Assembly (NCBI RefSeq): GCF_003073045.1
Contig: NC_037590.1
Coordinates: 19,433,708-19,497,707 of the forward strand
Length of the DNA: 64,000 nucleotides
Direction: 5' to 3'
DNA from: Pomacea canaliculata
Lineage: Eukaryota > Mollusca > Gastropoda > Architaenioglossa > Ampullariidae
The translations under genes and the position numbers were made by a program. Below, piece by piece: positions 1 to 12,293 of this stretch. Numbering within the stretch: position 1 is the stretch's first letter; each line of letters opens with the position of its first letter. The notes beneath the pieces were generated by a model, which was not told the DNA's origin, searched no databases, and saw nothing but the letters and a program-made list of their open reading frames with translations.

Positions 1-589
1 TTAGATCCATGCTTTTAATGAAAAGCTTACTTGCATATTTTCTTTTCCCACCAACAGTTTAGTTGCATATTCAAAAGCATTTACACTGTTGAAAAACCTA
101 CACCGTGCTTACACAGTCATTTTGTCCTTGATGGACATATTTCTATAGTTACTATGGAAGTTAAGAGCATTTCTCGTCTAGGCGCTAGACATTTCAGTTT
201 CTAGTGGGATTAAATGTAGATCCAGTTTATCACACTGCATGTAAGAAACTGTCTGAAAAAAGTGTATTCAATCACATTAGCAAAAAAGCAATAACAAAGG
301 ATATTTAAAAACATATATTAACTTCTGTGCATCTCGTGCAAAAGTGCAAAAAATTTAAATTAGTAGTATTCATAATCAAGAAAAAAGAATTAAATTGGTT
401 AGTATCAATAGTTTATTAGTACAGTAATGACATTGAAGATATCGTGTCATTAAAGCGAAGAAATACAATCAAGTAAAAACAAAAAAATGTTTATGTAAAA
501 ATTGGACCTTAGGTATGAATCGGTGGTTTGGGTACCTGGGGTGATAGCTATACCCCGAGTCACAATCCTCGGAGGATAATCATCGGGAC
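1..589. other. Non-coding left edge
   Basis: AT-rich sequence with no recognisable coding exon on either strand. It lies downstream of the last RADIL-like exon seen here. If that exon splices onward at the GTAAAC donor-like site near 599, this stretch is intron and further exons (for example a PDZ domain) would lie outside the window. No PDZ carboxylate-binding loop could be read in it. Confidence 0.5.
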
Positions 590-3500
590 CTATGGTTTAC
601 CTCGGGACGCTGGAGGTCCTGCCCCGTCTTCTAGGGACAAAACCTTCAAATGTCGGGCCTTGCCACTGGCCTCCAGCTGACTCACGTCAATGTATATGTC
701 GTCTGGGTATCGCGCAAGTCTGGTCACGTGACTGCAGCTCGAGTGTTGTGCCAGCTGCACGACGTCCGGCCTGTTCTGCTGCGTCTGGGGCAGGCTTTGT
801 TCCCCCGTAAACCGCCGAGGGCTGGACGGAGGAGTGTCCCCCTGCTGGTCCTGCTTGTATGGGGTATAGGGCCATATAAAGTCTAAAGCTGTGGTGTCCA
901 TGGTGACGCTTGACGTCTTGACAGGAAGGTGGGTTGGAAAAGAACCATCTGTTGCGTTTCCGTTCAGATCTCTTTGCCAAAAGTCAACATTTGAGATGCT
1001 GACTAAAAGATGACTGCCGTGACCGTGGTTTTCATGGTTCTCTGGTTCTGTGGGAGCAAATGAGGTGGTAATGTGTGAGGATTCTGCGGTGTGAAAGAGA
1101 CCTCTCCGAGGGATCGGCACTGGCTGTTCACTAGCGACGCAATGAGTGTTCAGATCATCTTCATAGGTGTCAAAACTCAGCACATCCTGTGGGTGACCAG
1201 TACATGAAAGCACATCAGTCCCCAACATTTGTTCAGAGGGATTAGATGGGGAAGCTGGGGGGTGAAGACCACATGGCCGAGCGACCGCAGGTGAGTTACA
1301 GGTAAAAAATGTGTCTGGAAACGGTTGGCTCGAAAAGAAGGCAGAAGAGGAAGTCCTGGTCTTATCTGCTGGTGAACTGGGTTCGCAAACGTTTATCTCT
1401 GCTTACAGAATAAAAGATATGGAAACTTCAAGATCAGTTGCAAACGAATCCTTAACTTTTTCAGATTTGTTTTTATGCTACAGATATAAACATAAATTTA
1501 AAAAAAAAGCTAATATCCACTAAATTGACAGGGCGGTTTGCGTCATATGCTTGCACATCACACACAGAGCCGGATAGACCGACATGAGGCAGGTTGGGGG
1601 GATAGAAAAGGTCAGCTGCTGACTTGCCTTCTTTGGACAGAAAGTGTCTTTGGACGCTTTCCATATGCTGGAAGAAAGCGGGCGTCAGTTCAGTGATGTT
1701 CCCGCTTTCCTCATCACGCGGCATCACGAAGGGAGGGTGAGAGGTCATTGCTATGGACACGTCTGAGAACAATCCATATAGCAATAATATTTATATCTTG
1801 CTACAAACACTGCACGCCTGACTTTAGAGAAAAGGTTAAGCATTTGAGTATGTGCAAAGTCCTTACATAGTGGGACAACTCGCGATGCACTACATAGTGG
1901 AGCTGGCACAAAATGTCAAAGGATAGGGGTGAGGCGTGGAAAGAAACAAATGGTATTATTTGTGTAAGTTTCCGAAATTTGAGTTATAAAATATAACAGC
2001 TTTTCAACATTTGAGAAAGACCAGCAGAGAATGAGATCGACTATATAAATATAAATGTAGAAGTCTGCTCAAGGTAGTCAAGATTCATTTTTAAGCGGAT
2101 TTAAATTTACAGATCATTTTACATCGTTCCCGCAGTCTGTTCTTTAAGTGGTATTACTGCTGTGTAAGTGCAGGTATATGTTTCTGCAGTCGTTCACATA
2201 ATTAAATATTAAAAAGATTAACTATATATATACCATCAGAACTGTGTTGTACTTCCTGTGAGGGTAGCCAGGTTTCTGGGGGCCGCTGTCCGTCTCCTAC
2301 CCGGTATCCGCTCAGTACCCTCAGCAACTGTGCGTCTGACAGGGGAGAATACTGTTTGTGAAAGCTGTGCCAGTCCATCTGCAACCGATACCAAGGACTA
2401 TGGGCAACTGATGAGAAGCATTCGTGTCTGTCCCGTCATGTATTCGTATGCATGCTGTCTGTTACACAACAGACGTTTCTTGCGTGTCCATTAAAATTTA
2501 TTATTATGAATCACTTAATATAAATATATCTTACTATGAAATTATTGAATTTAGAGTGCTGACTGCGGTTATCTGCCGGGCTAGACCAAAATTTAATGAT
2601 TTCGCGGCCCGTGGGAAGGACGTTCCTCATCCCTAATCTAAAGAAAAGAGTGATCACACGATTATCTGTTCTGAAGAGGAATCCCATAAAAATCTTGTTT
2701 GGGGTATCTACCCGGAAGAGAGTGTGTCGAGACGTTGCCAGCAGGTCCACGAGTGCCACGAGCTGCTCGGCCACCTGTAGGTACTGCGCCCCCAGCCCCA
2801 CGGATACTGCCCAGTCCTCCAGGCGGCTGACACACGCTTGTAGTTGTATGCCCACCGACCAGCACAGGTACTGAGAACCTGACCCATACCAAAGACTGAC
2901 TGGTTAAATGTATATGTGTGTAAGTTTGTTTGTATATCTGGATGACTAGACATAAATGATAAAAAGTGTCTCAAAAAGGACCAAGCGTTACGAGATTGTT
3001 CTTAATTTTCATAAACTCTAACAGCACTACACATTTCATGTGTTTAATAATAAAAATTTCCTTGTTTAATAAATATTACGCATTGCAGAAAAAACCATGA
3101 AAATAATGAAAAAATTAAATAGTTTTTTTTTTTTACATTTAAATACTTGCTCCCGCCTCCCACGTGAAACGGACAAAAGCATTAAGAGAGGAAGTTTGTG
3201 TTAGCTGAACGAGAGAATTCTGCTTTGTGAAGAAAGAAAGACAGGTGCTAGAGCATTTCTACCATTCATCACCAGTTTGTTGAACACAGTCGTCGTGATA
3301 TAGAACATCAGGTATGTCAGCAGCTGGATGATCACGAGACGGTGAAGCCCAACGCTTTTCACGACGTCTGACGTCACTTGAAGCACGTGCAGCACTCGCG
3401 CCATGGTCGCTGCACACCGGTCACCTGTGTCAAGTCCGGACGGGGTAGACACAATCTCTTCCACTGGAATGTACAGCTCCTGAAAGCAGCCAGCGAGAAG

Positions 3501-6500
3501 GGTTCTTAAGCAAGTTTGTCTTTGTTGCGTAATCTTCCATTGTATCCTTTCCTTCGTTTGACATGTTAAAATTTGTATTTCTAAAACATTGTGAAAGAAC
3601 AGTCTGCACCATAAAGGATACAAAGGATAGCAAAGCTATCAATTCATTTTCCTTTGAATATCTGTTTCTATGCATCGAGAGTTACCTTGTCTATATGTAC
3701 CGGGCCCAGATGTATTGGAAAGCGTTTAACAAAGCAAAACAAACAAAAAGAAGATAACATTTCCTTGATTGCATAATCGATGGTTTCATTTAAGGTACAT
3801 TGTGGACTATTGTTTGTTTTTTGTTTAAGCGAAGAGATGGATTACATAACCGATGATTTCCATTGACATCCATTCTTCACTTTTGTGCTGATTATCCGCC
3901 TTTTCGGTTGTTTGCTTGCGTAGACACGTGAAACTGCAGATAACTCGTCCTTATTTACACTCGGCAAGGACACGTAGCAATTCTAGGAGCAAATCCAGCG
4001 TCACATGCACCATGGTGCTTGACGATCCCCAGAACTTTCTTCCACGATGACTTGAATCCCAGTCTAATGGTGAAGTAGACAATCTGCTGAAACATAAATC
4101 TTTTCATCTCACCTTAGTGACGGAGTAGACAGTCTGCTGAAACATGAACCTTATCGCCTCCTCCAGCCCTTGAGTGACCTCATGAAAGGTCTCCGTGACT
4201 TCAGAATGAGGCTGCTGGTCACTGGAAGGAGGCCGGAAGTCCTGGGAAGAAAGATGGCTGTACAGGTGCGTGACGTTAGAAAGGCAGCACAGCAAGTCGA
4301 AGAGAGGGTCGCCGCACTCTGGTTTTCTTCTTTTTCCAGCTTGAACATAGTGCTGTACAAGAACACAGCGCTGTGTAAGAACTCTTTATAGGTAAGTTTT
4401 CATACAGCTAATATGCTTGCTGCAGCATATTTTTTTCTGAGATACGATCGTGTTTGGGCACTTAGGTTCCAGATATTTTTACAGAGCAACCCTTCCAGCA
4501 AATTCCAACACTGAAGGATCCCATATTTTAGTTCTGAACAACTCAAGGAAATTTCTACACAAATAAATGGTTGATATGTAATTGTTAGACTGGAAATGAA
4601 GTGGCTGTTATGAAAACGAGGAAAAGGGAAGACTGGAAAGGACACGCCAAAAGAGCCAAACATTAAAGCATTCAAAGAAAACTTTTGGGTTATTGCTTAA
4701 CACACAATAAATGCTCCTCGAGGAATAAACTAAAACTAACACATATAATGACAATAGTTTTGACTAAGCTGAAATAAAAACATCATTCAACTGTTAGTTT
4801 AGTCCTTGTTCTTCCTCGAGGAACATAGGACCGCAACAACACCTCGCCAGTGGACCCGGTTTTGGAAAACTCCCTTCAGTTGGGCCCATGTGATTCCCAA
4901 GTCCTTTGCCTCGCTTTCTGCTTTTCATTCAAGTGTAGCAAATGTTGAAAAAAACAAAAACAAACGCTTTGTAGGTCAATTTTAAATCACTGATATCTGT
5001 AGCTTTAAATACAGTAAACGATTTGTGCTTTTTTGAAAGTCATCAAATATTCCAATACATTTTACCAATACTAGATCTTACCTCTTGTACTTTTGTTGAG
5101 ACAAGGTTTCGCATACTACCTGCAATCAAAGAGGGTACACGTCAGGACTTTGCTTAACGCTGTTTGTCCTGATCACTGCTTCGAGGCTAAGTAACATGAC
5201 TGATCCTCTAAAAGACAAAAGATTTTCTAATGGATGTGTCTCGACGACTTCCCGTGGAAAAAAGCCTACATCTCAAGATAATGCCTTTAGTCAACACTCT
5301 GCTGAGAAATATTTGGGATTTAAAACGTTAGGTGTATAACGTTTCGGCCTTTTAATGTTGCATGTAATCACATTTGGACATTTTAATATTCAGCTGTAGA
5401 AACAACAGCTGGGAGAATACTTGATGGTATACACACACAAGCACGCCACCATCCAGGAGAGAAGTAGATACGCATTATGTTTTAAAGACTTAGTGATGTA
5501 CATAAAGAAATGGATGTCAGTATCTCAGACAGAAGTTCAAAACCTACGCCGGCTCTGTTGCGCACTGCCTCGAGTACTTGTTTCAAGAATATGGTCAGCT
5601 GGTCATTTGAGAAATGCCTCGCCACGTACACATAGCAACACAGCAGCAGAGTCGCGCTGGTCAGGGGGAAGTCTCCCCGTTCGTTGCAGCTGATGTTGGC
5701 GATGTACTCGACGACGTCCTTCTCTCTGTGCCTCGCATAGGCCAGGAAGAGTGGTCTCTCTCCGACACTGAAAGATCGGAGTGAGACAGTTTGAATAACG
5801 GTTTACCCAACTGAGTAACAAACATCTAAAACCAAGGGATTCTCTCCCAAAACAAAGAACCTCCCCCACCACCCCTCCAAAAAACCTTCTGACATCTTCA
5901 ATGAATCGTGGAAATCAGGCACTATTCAGCCTTTTGGAAAAAATCTATCCTAGGCATGAGGGCCCTCTGCTGAAAGTGAAGTGACTGGAAGGATGTACCG
6001 ATTAATCCGCTCCTCGATCTATGGGCAAAAGTCAAGCTGGATGGAGGCCTCTGGGAAAATGTAAAGATGAAAGATGACCTGCCACATGGAGGATGAGTCT
6101 TTCCAACACTTTTTATTATCTTCTTAATAGCATCACAACGGTATTATTTTTGCTGCAAGAGAAGCGATGACAACTAGAGGCAAAACTAAAACTAACCTGC
6201 AATATTTGGTCAGCTTGTCTCGATAATGGAGCTCCGAAGAAAGAACCTCACCATTCAGACCGCTCGGCTGATCTTGGTTTGCTTCCAGATCGGTTGGTAA
6301 ATTCGTGTCGGTTTTGAAGCCACTGGTGCTTGAGTTGAAGGCGCCCGGGTACCAGGGCAGGGTCTGGGGTATATCATACCCCGCTGTCAGATCTTTGTAC
6401 AGGAACAGATAATGCTGGCCAATGCCCAGCAGATCCCCAGGAACGACCGTGACAAAGTGATCCACGCGACGACCGTTCAGGTACACATGTGCCCCGTCTA

Positions 6501-9500
6501 TGACTGTTATTTGAAGATGGTACCAGTAATGCCTTTCTTTGTGAAGCTTGTGTGGATGATTTGGCGGCGACGTGTGCAGTTGAATGCGGCAATGGACGTC
6601 TTGCACATCGTCGGCCACCAAGACGATGTCATCTTCTTGTCCACGGCTTCGCCCTACTGTCAGCGTCTTTGCCTTCAAAGGGTATATGACGAAGTCCTTG
6701 GTGGCGTCGTACCCACGCAAAGTTAGAAAGTACGGACACACCGCGGGACACAAGAAGGTATACGGTTGACTGTTGATGAGCATGCCAGCCCCGACTGTCT
6801 GGGATACCTTTCTGATCGCGCCAACCCCGACAGACTGAGAAGCCTTGTTGTGTGTATCAGTCCCGACAGACGGAGACACTGTTTCGAGGTGTTATGCCCG
6901 ACCGACTGAGCTTCAATCAGCTGTAAAGGTTGTGTCTGCGGCACTTTCGCGAAGGTCCCCGCGTGACTGTAAACAGCCGAGCTGATGCAAGAAGAAGGTG
7001 ACGCGGACGAGACGACGACAGGCGACACTTTCGCTTTCATGATTCTCCGCGCGTTGTCGTTCAGACCGGAAGTGTCGTCAGAACCGCCATGCCGCGCGAC
7101 GTCCTCACGCCGCCGCAGCTCGAAGCGACGGTGGAAGCCGTTCTGGGCCTCCAGTACGCATGCAATTCTAGCGGTCTGTCGTCGTCGTGAAGCAATCGAT
7201 GATACACGGGCGTCCAGCCGCCACTGGCCAGCACGTATTCAGTCAGGGGACTGTTGTCCAGCTCGCTGGTTGTCGCGGGGCGGAAAACCTCTCGATCGCT
7301 GTCCTCGCCGCTTCCGTCGTCACCCGCACCGATGATGCCCACGGTCTCGCAAAGCACGTATTTGCTGACTTCCGCGGGAGGCAGACCGTAGCGCTCGAGG
7401 GCCTGTCGTAGGAGCTCGCGGGCCGTGGAGCGTGTGGAGGCCAGCACTGATTTGTACTGCGCTCCATGGACCAGTGATTCTCCGTACAGCTTGATGACTC
7501 CCGGGTTGCACGCCTCCACCGACATCTCGCAGCCTCCGCCCTCATTCCCGCCCGATCGCTCGCGAGTTTCGCTGCCAGACGTAGACGCAACTAGCAGGCG
7601 TCGGAGATGATTCTGGCTTAGAAGCCTTGACCCCTGACCTGCCACTCCTCCACTCCCGCCGCCCACTAGCGTCGTCAGGCCCAGCCGGTCGAAGTAGGAA
7701 GAAGGCTTGGTGGCCCCTTTTCTGTCGGTGCTGGGTGTGGACGGCGCTGAGTTTCCAGCTCCGAACGGGGTTCTCCTGGCTCTCGTGGCAGGTGAGAGCT
7801 GCCCTCGGCCCATAGGCGGTTTGCACTTGTTCAGTGGGCCTATACCTAGCGCCAGCCTGTCGTTGCTTGGGTTGGCAACTGGCCCGTCTGTTAGCTGACC
7901 GGCGCAGTGGTCCTCACTGTGGACGTCTTTATCATTGTTGCTTTTTGTGCTTCTTGTGACGCCGACACCAGCTGGTAGTTGTTTAGGCCAGGTATGCAAG
8001 AACAAAACACACACAAAAACACGCTTACAGTAGATCGTTCCAGTACTGGACATCTAAATGCACTTTTTTTTTTACTCCTACTGATAAATAAAAAATTGAA
8101 GTGGTGACTACTACCGGATGAACTGAGTGGATTTCACTAAATTAACTAAATAAACTAGAGAAAAAATTGTCTGCACATAATCCGTTAAAATGTACCTCTT
8201 CGCGTATGTAGAATACACCTACTTGTTTCAGTTGAAGTTGCCAGTCTATTCAAAGGGAGCGAGCGTTGTGAGTGGGCGTAAGGAATGATCGACTCACTTT
8301 GGCGTTTTCTGTCTACAACAACCCCCCAAACACACACCTCCCTCTGCTTTTCTCCGTGATTCAAAGTGACATCCGGGCTTAATAAAATTAGGGGTGAACA
8401 TTTTTATTTGATTTTATTGATAACTTGTGTCGATGTAGACCGCATTCAATGCGTGTCGTTCGTGTTCCTCCGTAACCATTATTCCTTCGTTAAGTTACAG
8501 TTTTAATTCATGTGGCGCCCATGCTGGGATGAATTCATGTAATACTTTTCCATCATCATGTGCTCAGCGTGAGTAAACACTGGTGATTTCTCTCGAAGCA
8601 ATCTAAGCCGAAAAAAGTTTTTGTTTAAAAAAAACACAAAGTCGAGTTGTTATATACAGCACAGCTTGCTGTCCCTTTGGCAAACTGCACGACCAGGTCT
8701 GCGAGCCCGATTCTAGTGTAGCAGTCAAGTGCTGTTTTGCCGGAACAAACGTCTAGCTATGTTTCACGTCGTTGTGACAAAAGGTCCCGTCCATCCTCAT
8801 GGCTATCGGAGCTACAGCTACAGTGTTGTCTTTCGCTCTTCGCTGGCGAGGATTGGCAGCAAAACGCAAAGCCTTGTACCAGCCAAGGTAGACGACTCCT
8901 GCCTGCGTGCGCACAAGGGGAGATTACCTGCGATCAATGGACTGTCGTCTGCGTTAAGAGATTCTTTAATACTCGTGAAAAATTCAAGAAACTATGTTTT
9001 AGAACGTGTCTGAAAATAACGGCTTTCTTTCATCTTCTTAAGCGAAGTAGAATTGTATATACTGCTTATCCGCTTTTCGGAAACTTCTTAGTTGATTGTG
9101 CAGTCTGTCACGAATTAAACTGAGATACAATCTGAAAGAAAGATTCCAAAGAAGAAAAAAAAAAAAAAAAAAAAACACAAGTCGAAAGTTTTTAAATATC
9201 TCTGTCAGCATAGCCGCTGTAAAACAAGAATTTTAATTTTAAGCTACTCACCAAATAATATTACATAACTGCATTCGAAGTATCTGAACTATGGTTCATT
9301 AATTGTTGTCCGTTGAAATGACCTTAATTATTTATACAACCTGAAAGCGAATATACTATTATCTAAGATATACCATATATACTAAAAAAGATATTTGCTT
9401 TGTGTGCAGTGCTTCGATAAAACAGGAATTGCACTGAACAAAGGAATGAATAAATAATGAACTGGTTTATTTGTTCTAAAGGCCCATATATCCTAGCTCT

Positions 9501-9613
9501 AGCTGTCTCTCCGTTAAATTCTTACCACCATGCGATTTACAAATGTACATACGCTTTGTAGAGGCTAACGATGACATGGGCAGCCTAAAGGAAGCTCCTT
9601 CTTCTGCTTGGAT
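590..9613 (-). CDS. RADIL: RADIL/RASIP1-like protein (RA-FHA-DIL scaffold), partial
   Basis: Ras-association and dilute-domain protein. Vertebrate RADIL and RASIP1 are Rap/Ras effectors that act in cell adhesion. Exons read on the minus strand, each flanked by AG/GT: 9613-9526, 7971-6197, 5767-5548, 4352-4113, 3479-3263, 2878-2712, 2378-2234, 1762 to about 1500, and about 1400-590. Splice phases agree through 2234. The RA domain lies at about 7505-7130 (YKSVLAST, ARELLRQALERYGL, YVLCETVG), FHA at about 6745-6390 (VGRSRGQEDDIVL, VHCRIQLH, YLNGRRV), and DIL from about 5767 to 2240 (LLCCLSNVTHL, VIIQLLTYLMFYI, WSVGIQLQACVSRLEDW, LSDAQLLRVLSGYRVG). The single RA domain and the family-like C-terminal DIL favour RADIL/RASIP1 over afadin. 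Two one-base gaps (near 7147 and within 6905-6871) break the frame of the large exon; adding them restores both frame and exon phase. No 5' start exon was found. No PDZ is seen, so this is either RASIP1-like or PDZ exons lie left of the window. The last two exon boundaries are uncertain. Confidence 0.85.
4705..4835. repeat. Inverted repeat, possible MITE-like or foldback element
   Basis: The arm at about 4711-4740 (CTCCTCGAGGAATAAACTAA...) is the near reverse complement of about 4792-4824 (TTAGTTTAGT...CCTCGAGGA), enclosing about 50 bp of AT-rich sequence. It lies in the RADIL-like intron between exons 5548 and 4352. The right arm continues into GGACCGCAACAACACC, which resembles 36289-36306 in a DNAAF5 intron. 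Confidence 0.5.
6762..6905 (-). repeat. In-frame 36-bp minisatellite between RA and FHA domains
   Basis: Four imperfect units inside the large RADIL-like exon encode a 12-residue repeat built around S/T-V-G (SVG...SP, SVG...SQ, SVG...SQ, TVG...). Unit starts on the minus strand are at 6905, 6870, 6834 and 6798, giving spacings of 35, 36 and 36. The short first unit is where the reading frame changes. Confidence 0.8.
9151..9175. repeat. Poly-A tract
   Basis: Homopolymer of about 23 A within the RADIL-like intron that separates exons 9526 and 7971. The rest of that intron (7972-9525) shows no supported exon; the open frames at 8729-9123 on the plus strand have no family features. Confidence 0.8.
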
Positions 9614-11930
9614 CTGCAACACAGCAAAGCATAAAAGACTCGTTACAAACCCTATGTAACAATCTTCAGTCCAAGCTTACATTAAAAAAATTATAATGTC
9701 CTAATTGTTTCACTGAGAGACCACAGACCACACTACAGTTTCTCATGCCGGGCGAGTCGACTGAACCGTTTGATTTTTGTTTGCGGCGCCCCGACTTGAA
9801 GCAAATAAGCAGGTAGTAAACATGCAAGTGGAGGACACAGGCAGTGCAGCATTATCCCATTTATTCTAGAATTACAACTGCGCTTTCTTTAGCGCAACCC
9901 AGGAAATCCAAACCTTACTCAGCGCCGTCTTTTGAGTGCACTGAGGAGAAACTGAGGTTGTATTTCATTCATCTAAAAGAACTAAAGATATATATATATA
10001 TCGATCCATTCTTCGTTGTATTTTCGGTTTTCCCCTCTCATAACCGTAAATGTTAATAACATTTTATCTTCTGTTATTTATCCACTTTGTTGTTCGAATC
10101 GTGTGTGCGTGTACTTGAATCTGTGTGTAGGAAGACCGGAGAGAGAGGGATGGATGGGGCTATTACAGCGTTATATAAACGACTTGTCCCACGTGACTTC
10201 CACTCTTGCTTTTTTTTTTTCGGTGCGGGGTTGAGGGTGGGGAACTCGGCCAGCAGCCAATGCACTTGGCGGCGTTAGGGCCGAGAGCCTTGAGTAAACA
10301 TGAGAAAATATGAGGCTAGATGACCTGCTGAATTAGCCTCTTGATTCAATCCACTCTGTTGTCTCTTTTTTTTTAGGTATTTGGTGCTGACCTCGCAAAA
10401 GAGACATCCGAAGCCACCCACCAAATAAATTCATCCATTACTTTTATGCAAATAGACTCAGAAAAAGTGACAACAATGTTGAGGATTTTTCATAAATTTC
10501 CCACGTAACCACGATGCAGTTCAAGAAGCATGCATCGATGTGTTGAATTTGATTGATTCTGTCCGACAGACAGAAGGATGTGAGGTATTATAGTTACGTC
10601 TGATTTTCTCTTGATATCTCTGACACCATTTTTCATATTGGTGGACACCAACAATAGCAAGTTAAATTAAGATGCGAAATATGTGGTGCTGCAAAAAAAA
10701 AAAAAAATTATCGAATTCTATGTACCGATCATGAAAGAAAGAAGTTTGCATTAACAAAATAAACCAATAATTATTACCGTTTTTAATATGACCGGCATTT
10801 TGATCGCCCCGGTGGTTTTGCTCCACGTCCTTCCTAGTGTCACGCTGCTGAAGCGACCCCTGGCTGAAGCATCTCCTGCCTGCCTTCAACTCGACAAGTC
10901 GCCACATTGATGATTGGGAAAATCCTGTTGCCCACTTCTTGACCACGCGAAAGAAGCAAAGAACGGTCTTGTTCACAGCCTCGCGTCGTTTTGGCATTAG
11001 CCTGTAGGGGGCGCAGCATTCTTCGTCTGCTACGTGTGTCCGTATGTTGGCCAGGGAATTTAACTCCACCCCCGCCCACCCCAACTTTTCCTCCCACCTT
11101 TCGTCCTTTGTTGGAGCACAAATATTGAGGGTTGATTACTTCCCAGGTGAATAGGCGAGGCAGTGCTTGTGCACAGTGTCGCTCCTTCAGCGCTGTCGCA
11201 ACATTTCAATCGTGGGAAGTGAGCAGATGAAGTTAGCGCGAGAATGGTTCTGTGAACATCCGTCCACCAGTCTGCGAGAGATCGAATAGTGAGGAAAAAC
11301 ACTAAGCGAGCTGACAGTCTTTCCTGTATCAGTGTAAACATATTTCAGCAGCACCATGTTCCATGAGTATTGCACTGGCTGCTATTCCAAACTCAACCTT
11401 CAACGTCACCCACAAATTAAACTACAACTCTGTGCCTTCTCCTCCCGCCACTCAAAAGTTAAAAAAAAAAACTTTCAAACCAGTATGAACATATCACAGC
11501 ATATCGATCACGTTTGTCAAACAATAATCTGATAATATGGGTGTGGTCAAAAAAAGAGAGAAGCAGGCTACTCAGCCGTCAAAACAACCCCCCTTTAACT
11601 CCAAATGTAAAATAAATAAAGCAAACACACAAAAACACTTGATATTTGATATAATAAAGACTCAAGATGACTTTTCAGAATCTGTGGAACTGGAAGTTTG
11701 ATTGGATATTGTTAAGTGAGAGTTCAGATAAAATAATGTTTATTGGCAGTCTTAATTCACTTTAAAAGCAAGTGTTAAATGCCGAATAGTCACTGTGATC
11801 AACAGTACCACATCCTTTTTTTCATCTAGCAGGACACATTTTAAGTTTTAGAAGATTTAGAATTTCCTCATCATGGTGTCTAACTCTATCAGCAAAGAAA
11901 TAATCAGGCAACATCTGCTATGTTTTCCTT

Positions 11931-11969
<39 letters not shown>

Positions 11970-12293
11970 CAGCAGTCAACAAATATGATTCATGCTCTTA
12001 AATTTCAACTTAAGATTTCCTTCACAACTCTGTTTGAGTGAGATACAGCTTCACTAAATTTCTATTTTATCTTACAGAACACTTACATTTACACAATTAC
12101 GTGTACATTAAAATATGAACAAATCTTGTTACTCCTGTTGTTGTAATCACTGTTTTACACTTCTTCTTCAGATCTATGCAGAAAATCCAATTTTCATGCT
12201 CTACAAGTGCCTCTTCCATGGTTTCAGACAAAGAAGAAATCACACAGCACAGACATTCATAAAACATTTTCAGCAAACAGGCAGAGATGAACT
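9614..12293. other. Intergenic/upstream stretch between RADIL-like and OGFOD3
   Basis: Should hold the undetected 5' exon(s) and promoter of the RADIL-like gene and the 3' UTR of OGFOD3. Open frames at 10662-11375 (minus) overlap in several frames and show no conserved motif. I could identify no start exon with a phase-0 donor feeding exon 9613. An uninterrupted T/A homopolymer lies at 11929-11968. Confidence 0.5.
11929..11968. repeat. Poly-T/poly-A homopolymer pair
   Basis: About nine T followed directly by about 31 A. The run could form a hairpin and is a likely slippage or sequencing-error site. It could be the tail of an old retroposed element, but no element body was recognised upstream. 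Confidence 0.8.

Noticed and set aside
8729-9123. Plus-strand frames of 94 and 128 codons in the RADIL-like intron
   Set aside because: No family features, overlapping frames, and placed within an intron of a well-supported gene on the other strand.
10662-11375. Minus-strand frames that might be the first RADIL-like exon
   Set aside because: Several frames overlap, none offers an ATG exon with a phase-0 donor matching exon 9613, and no family similarity was seen.
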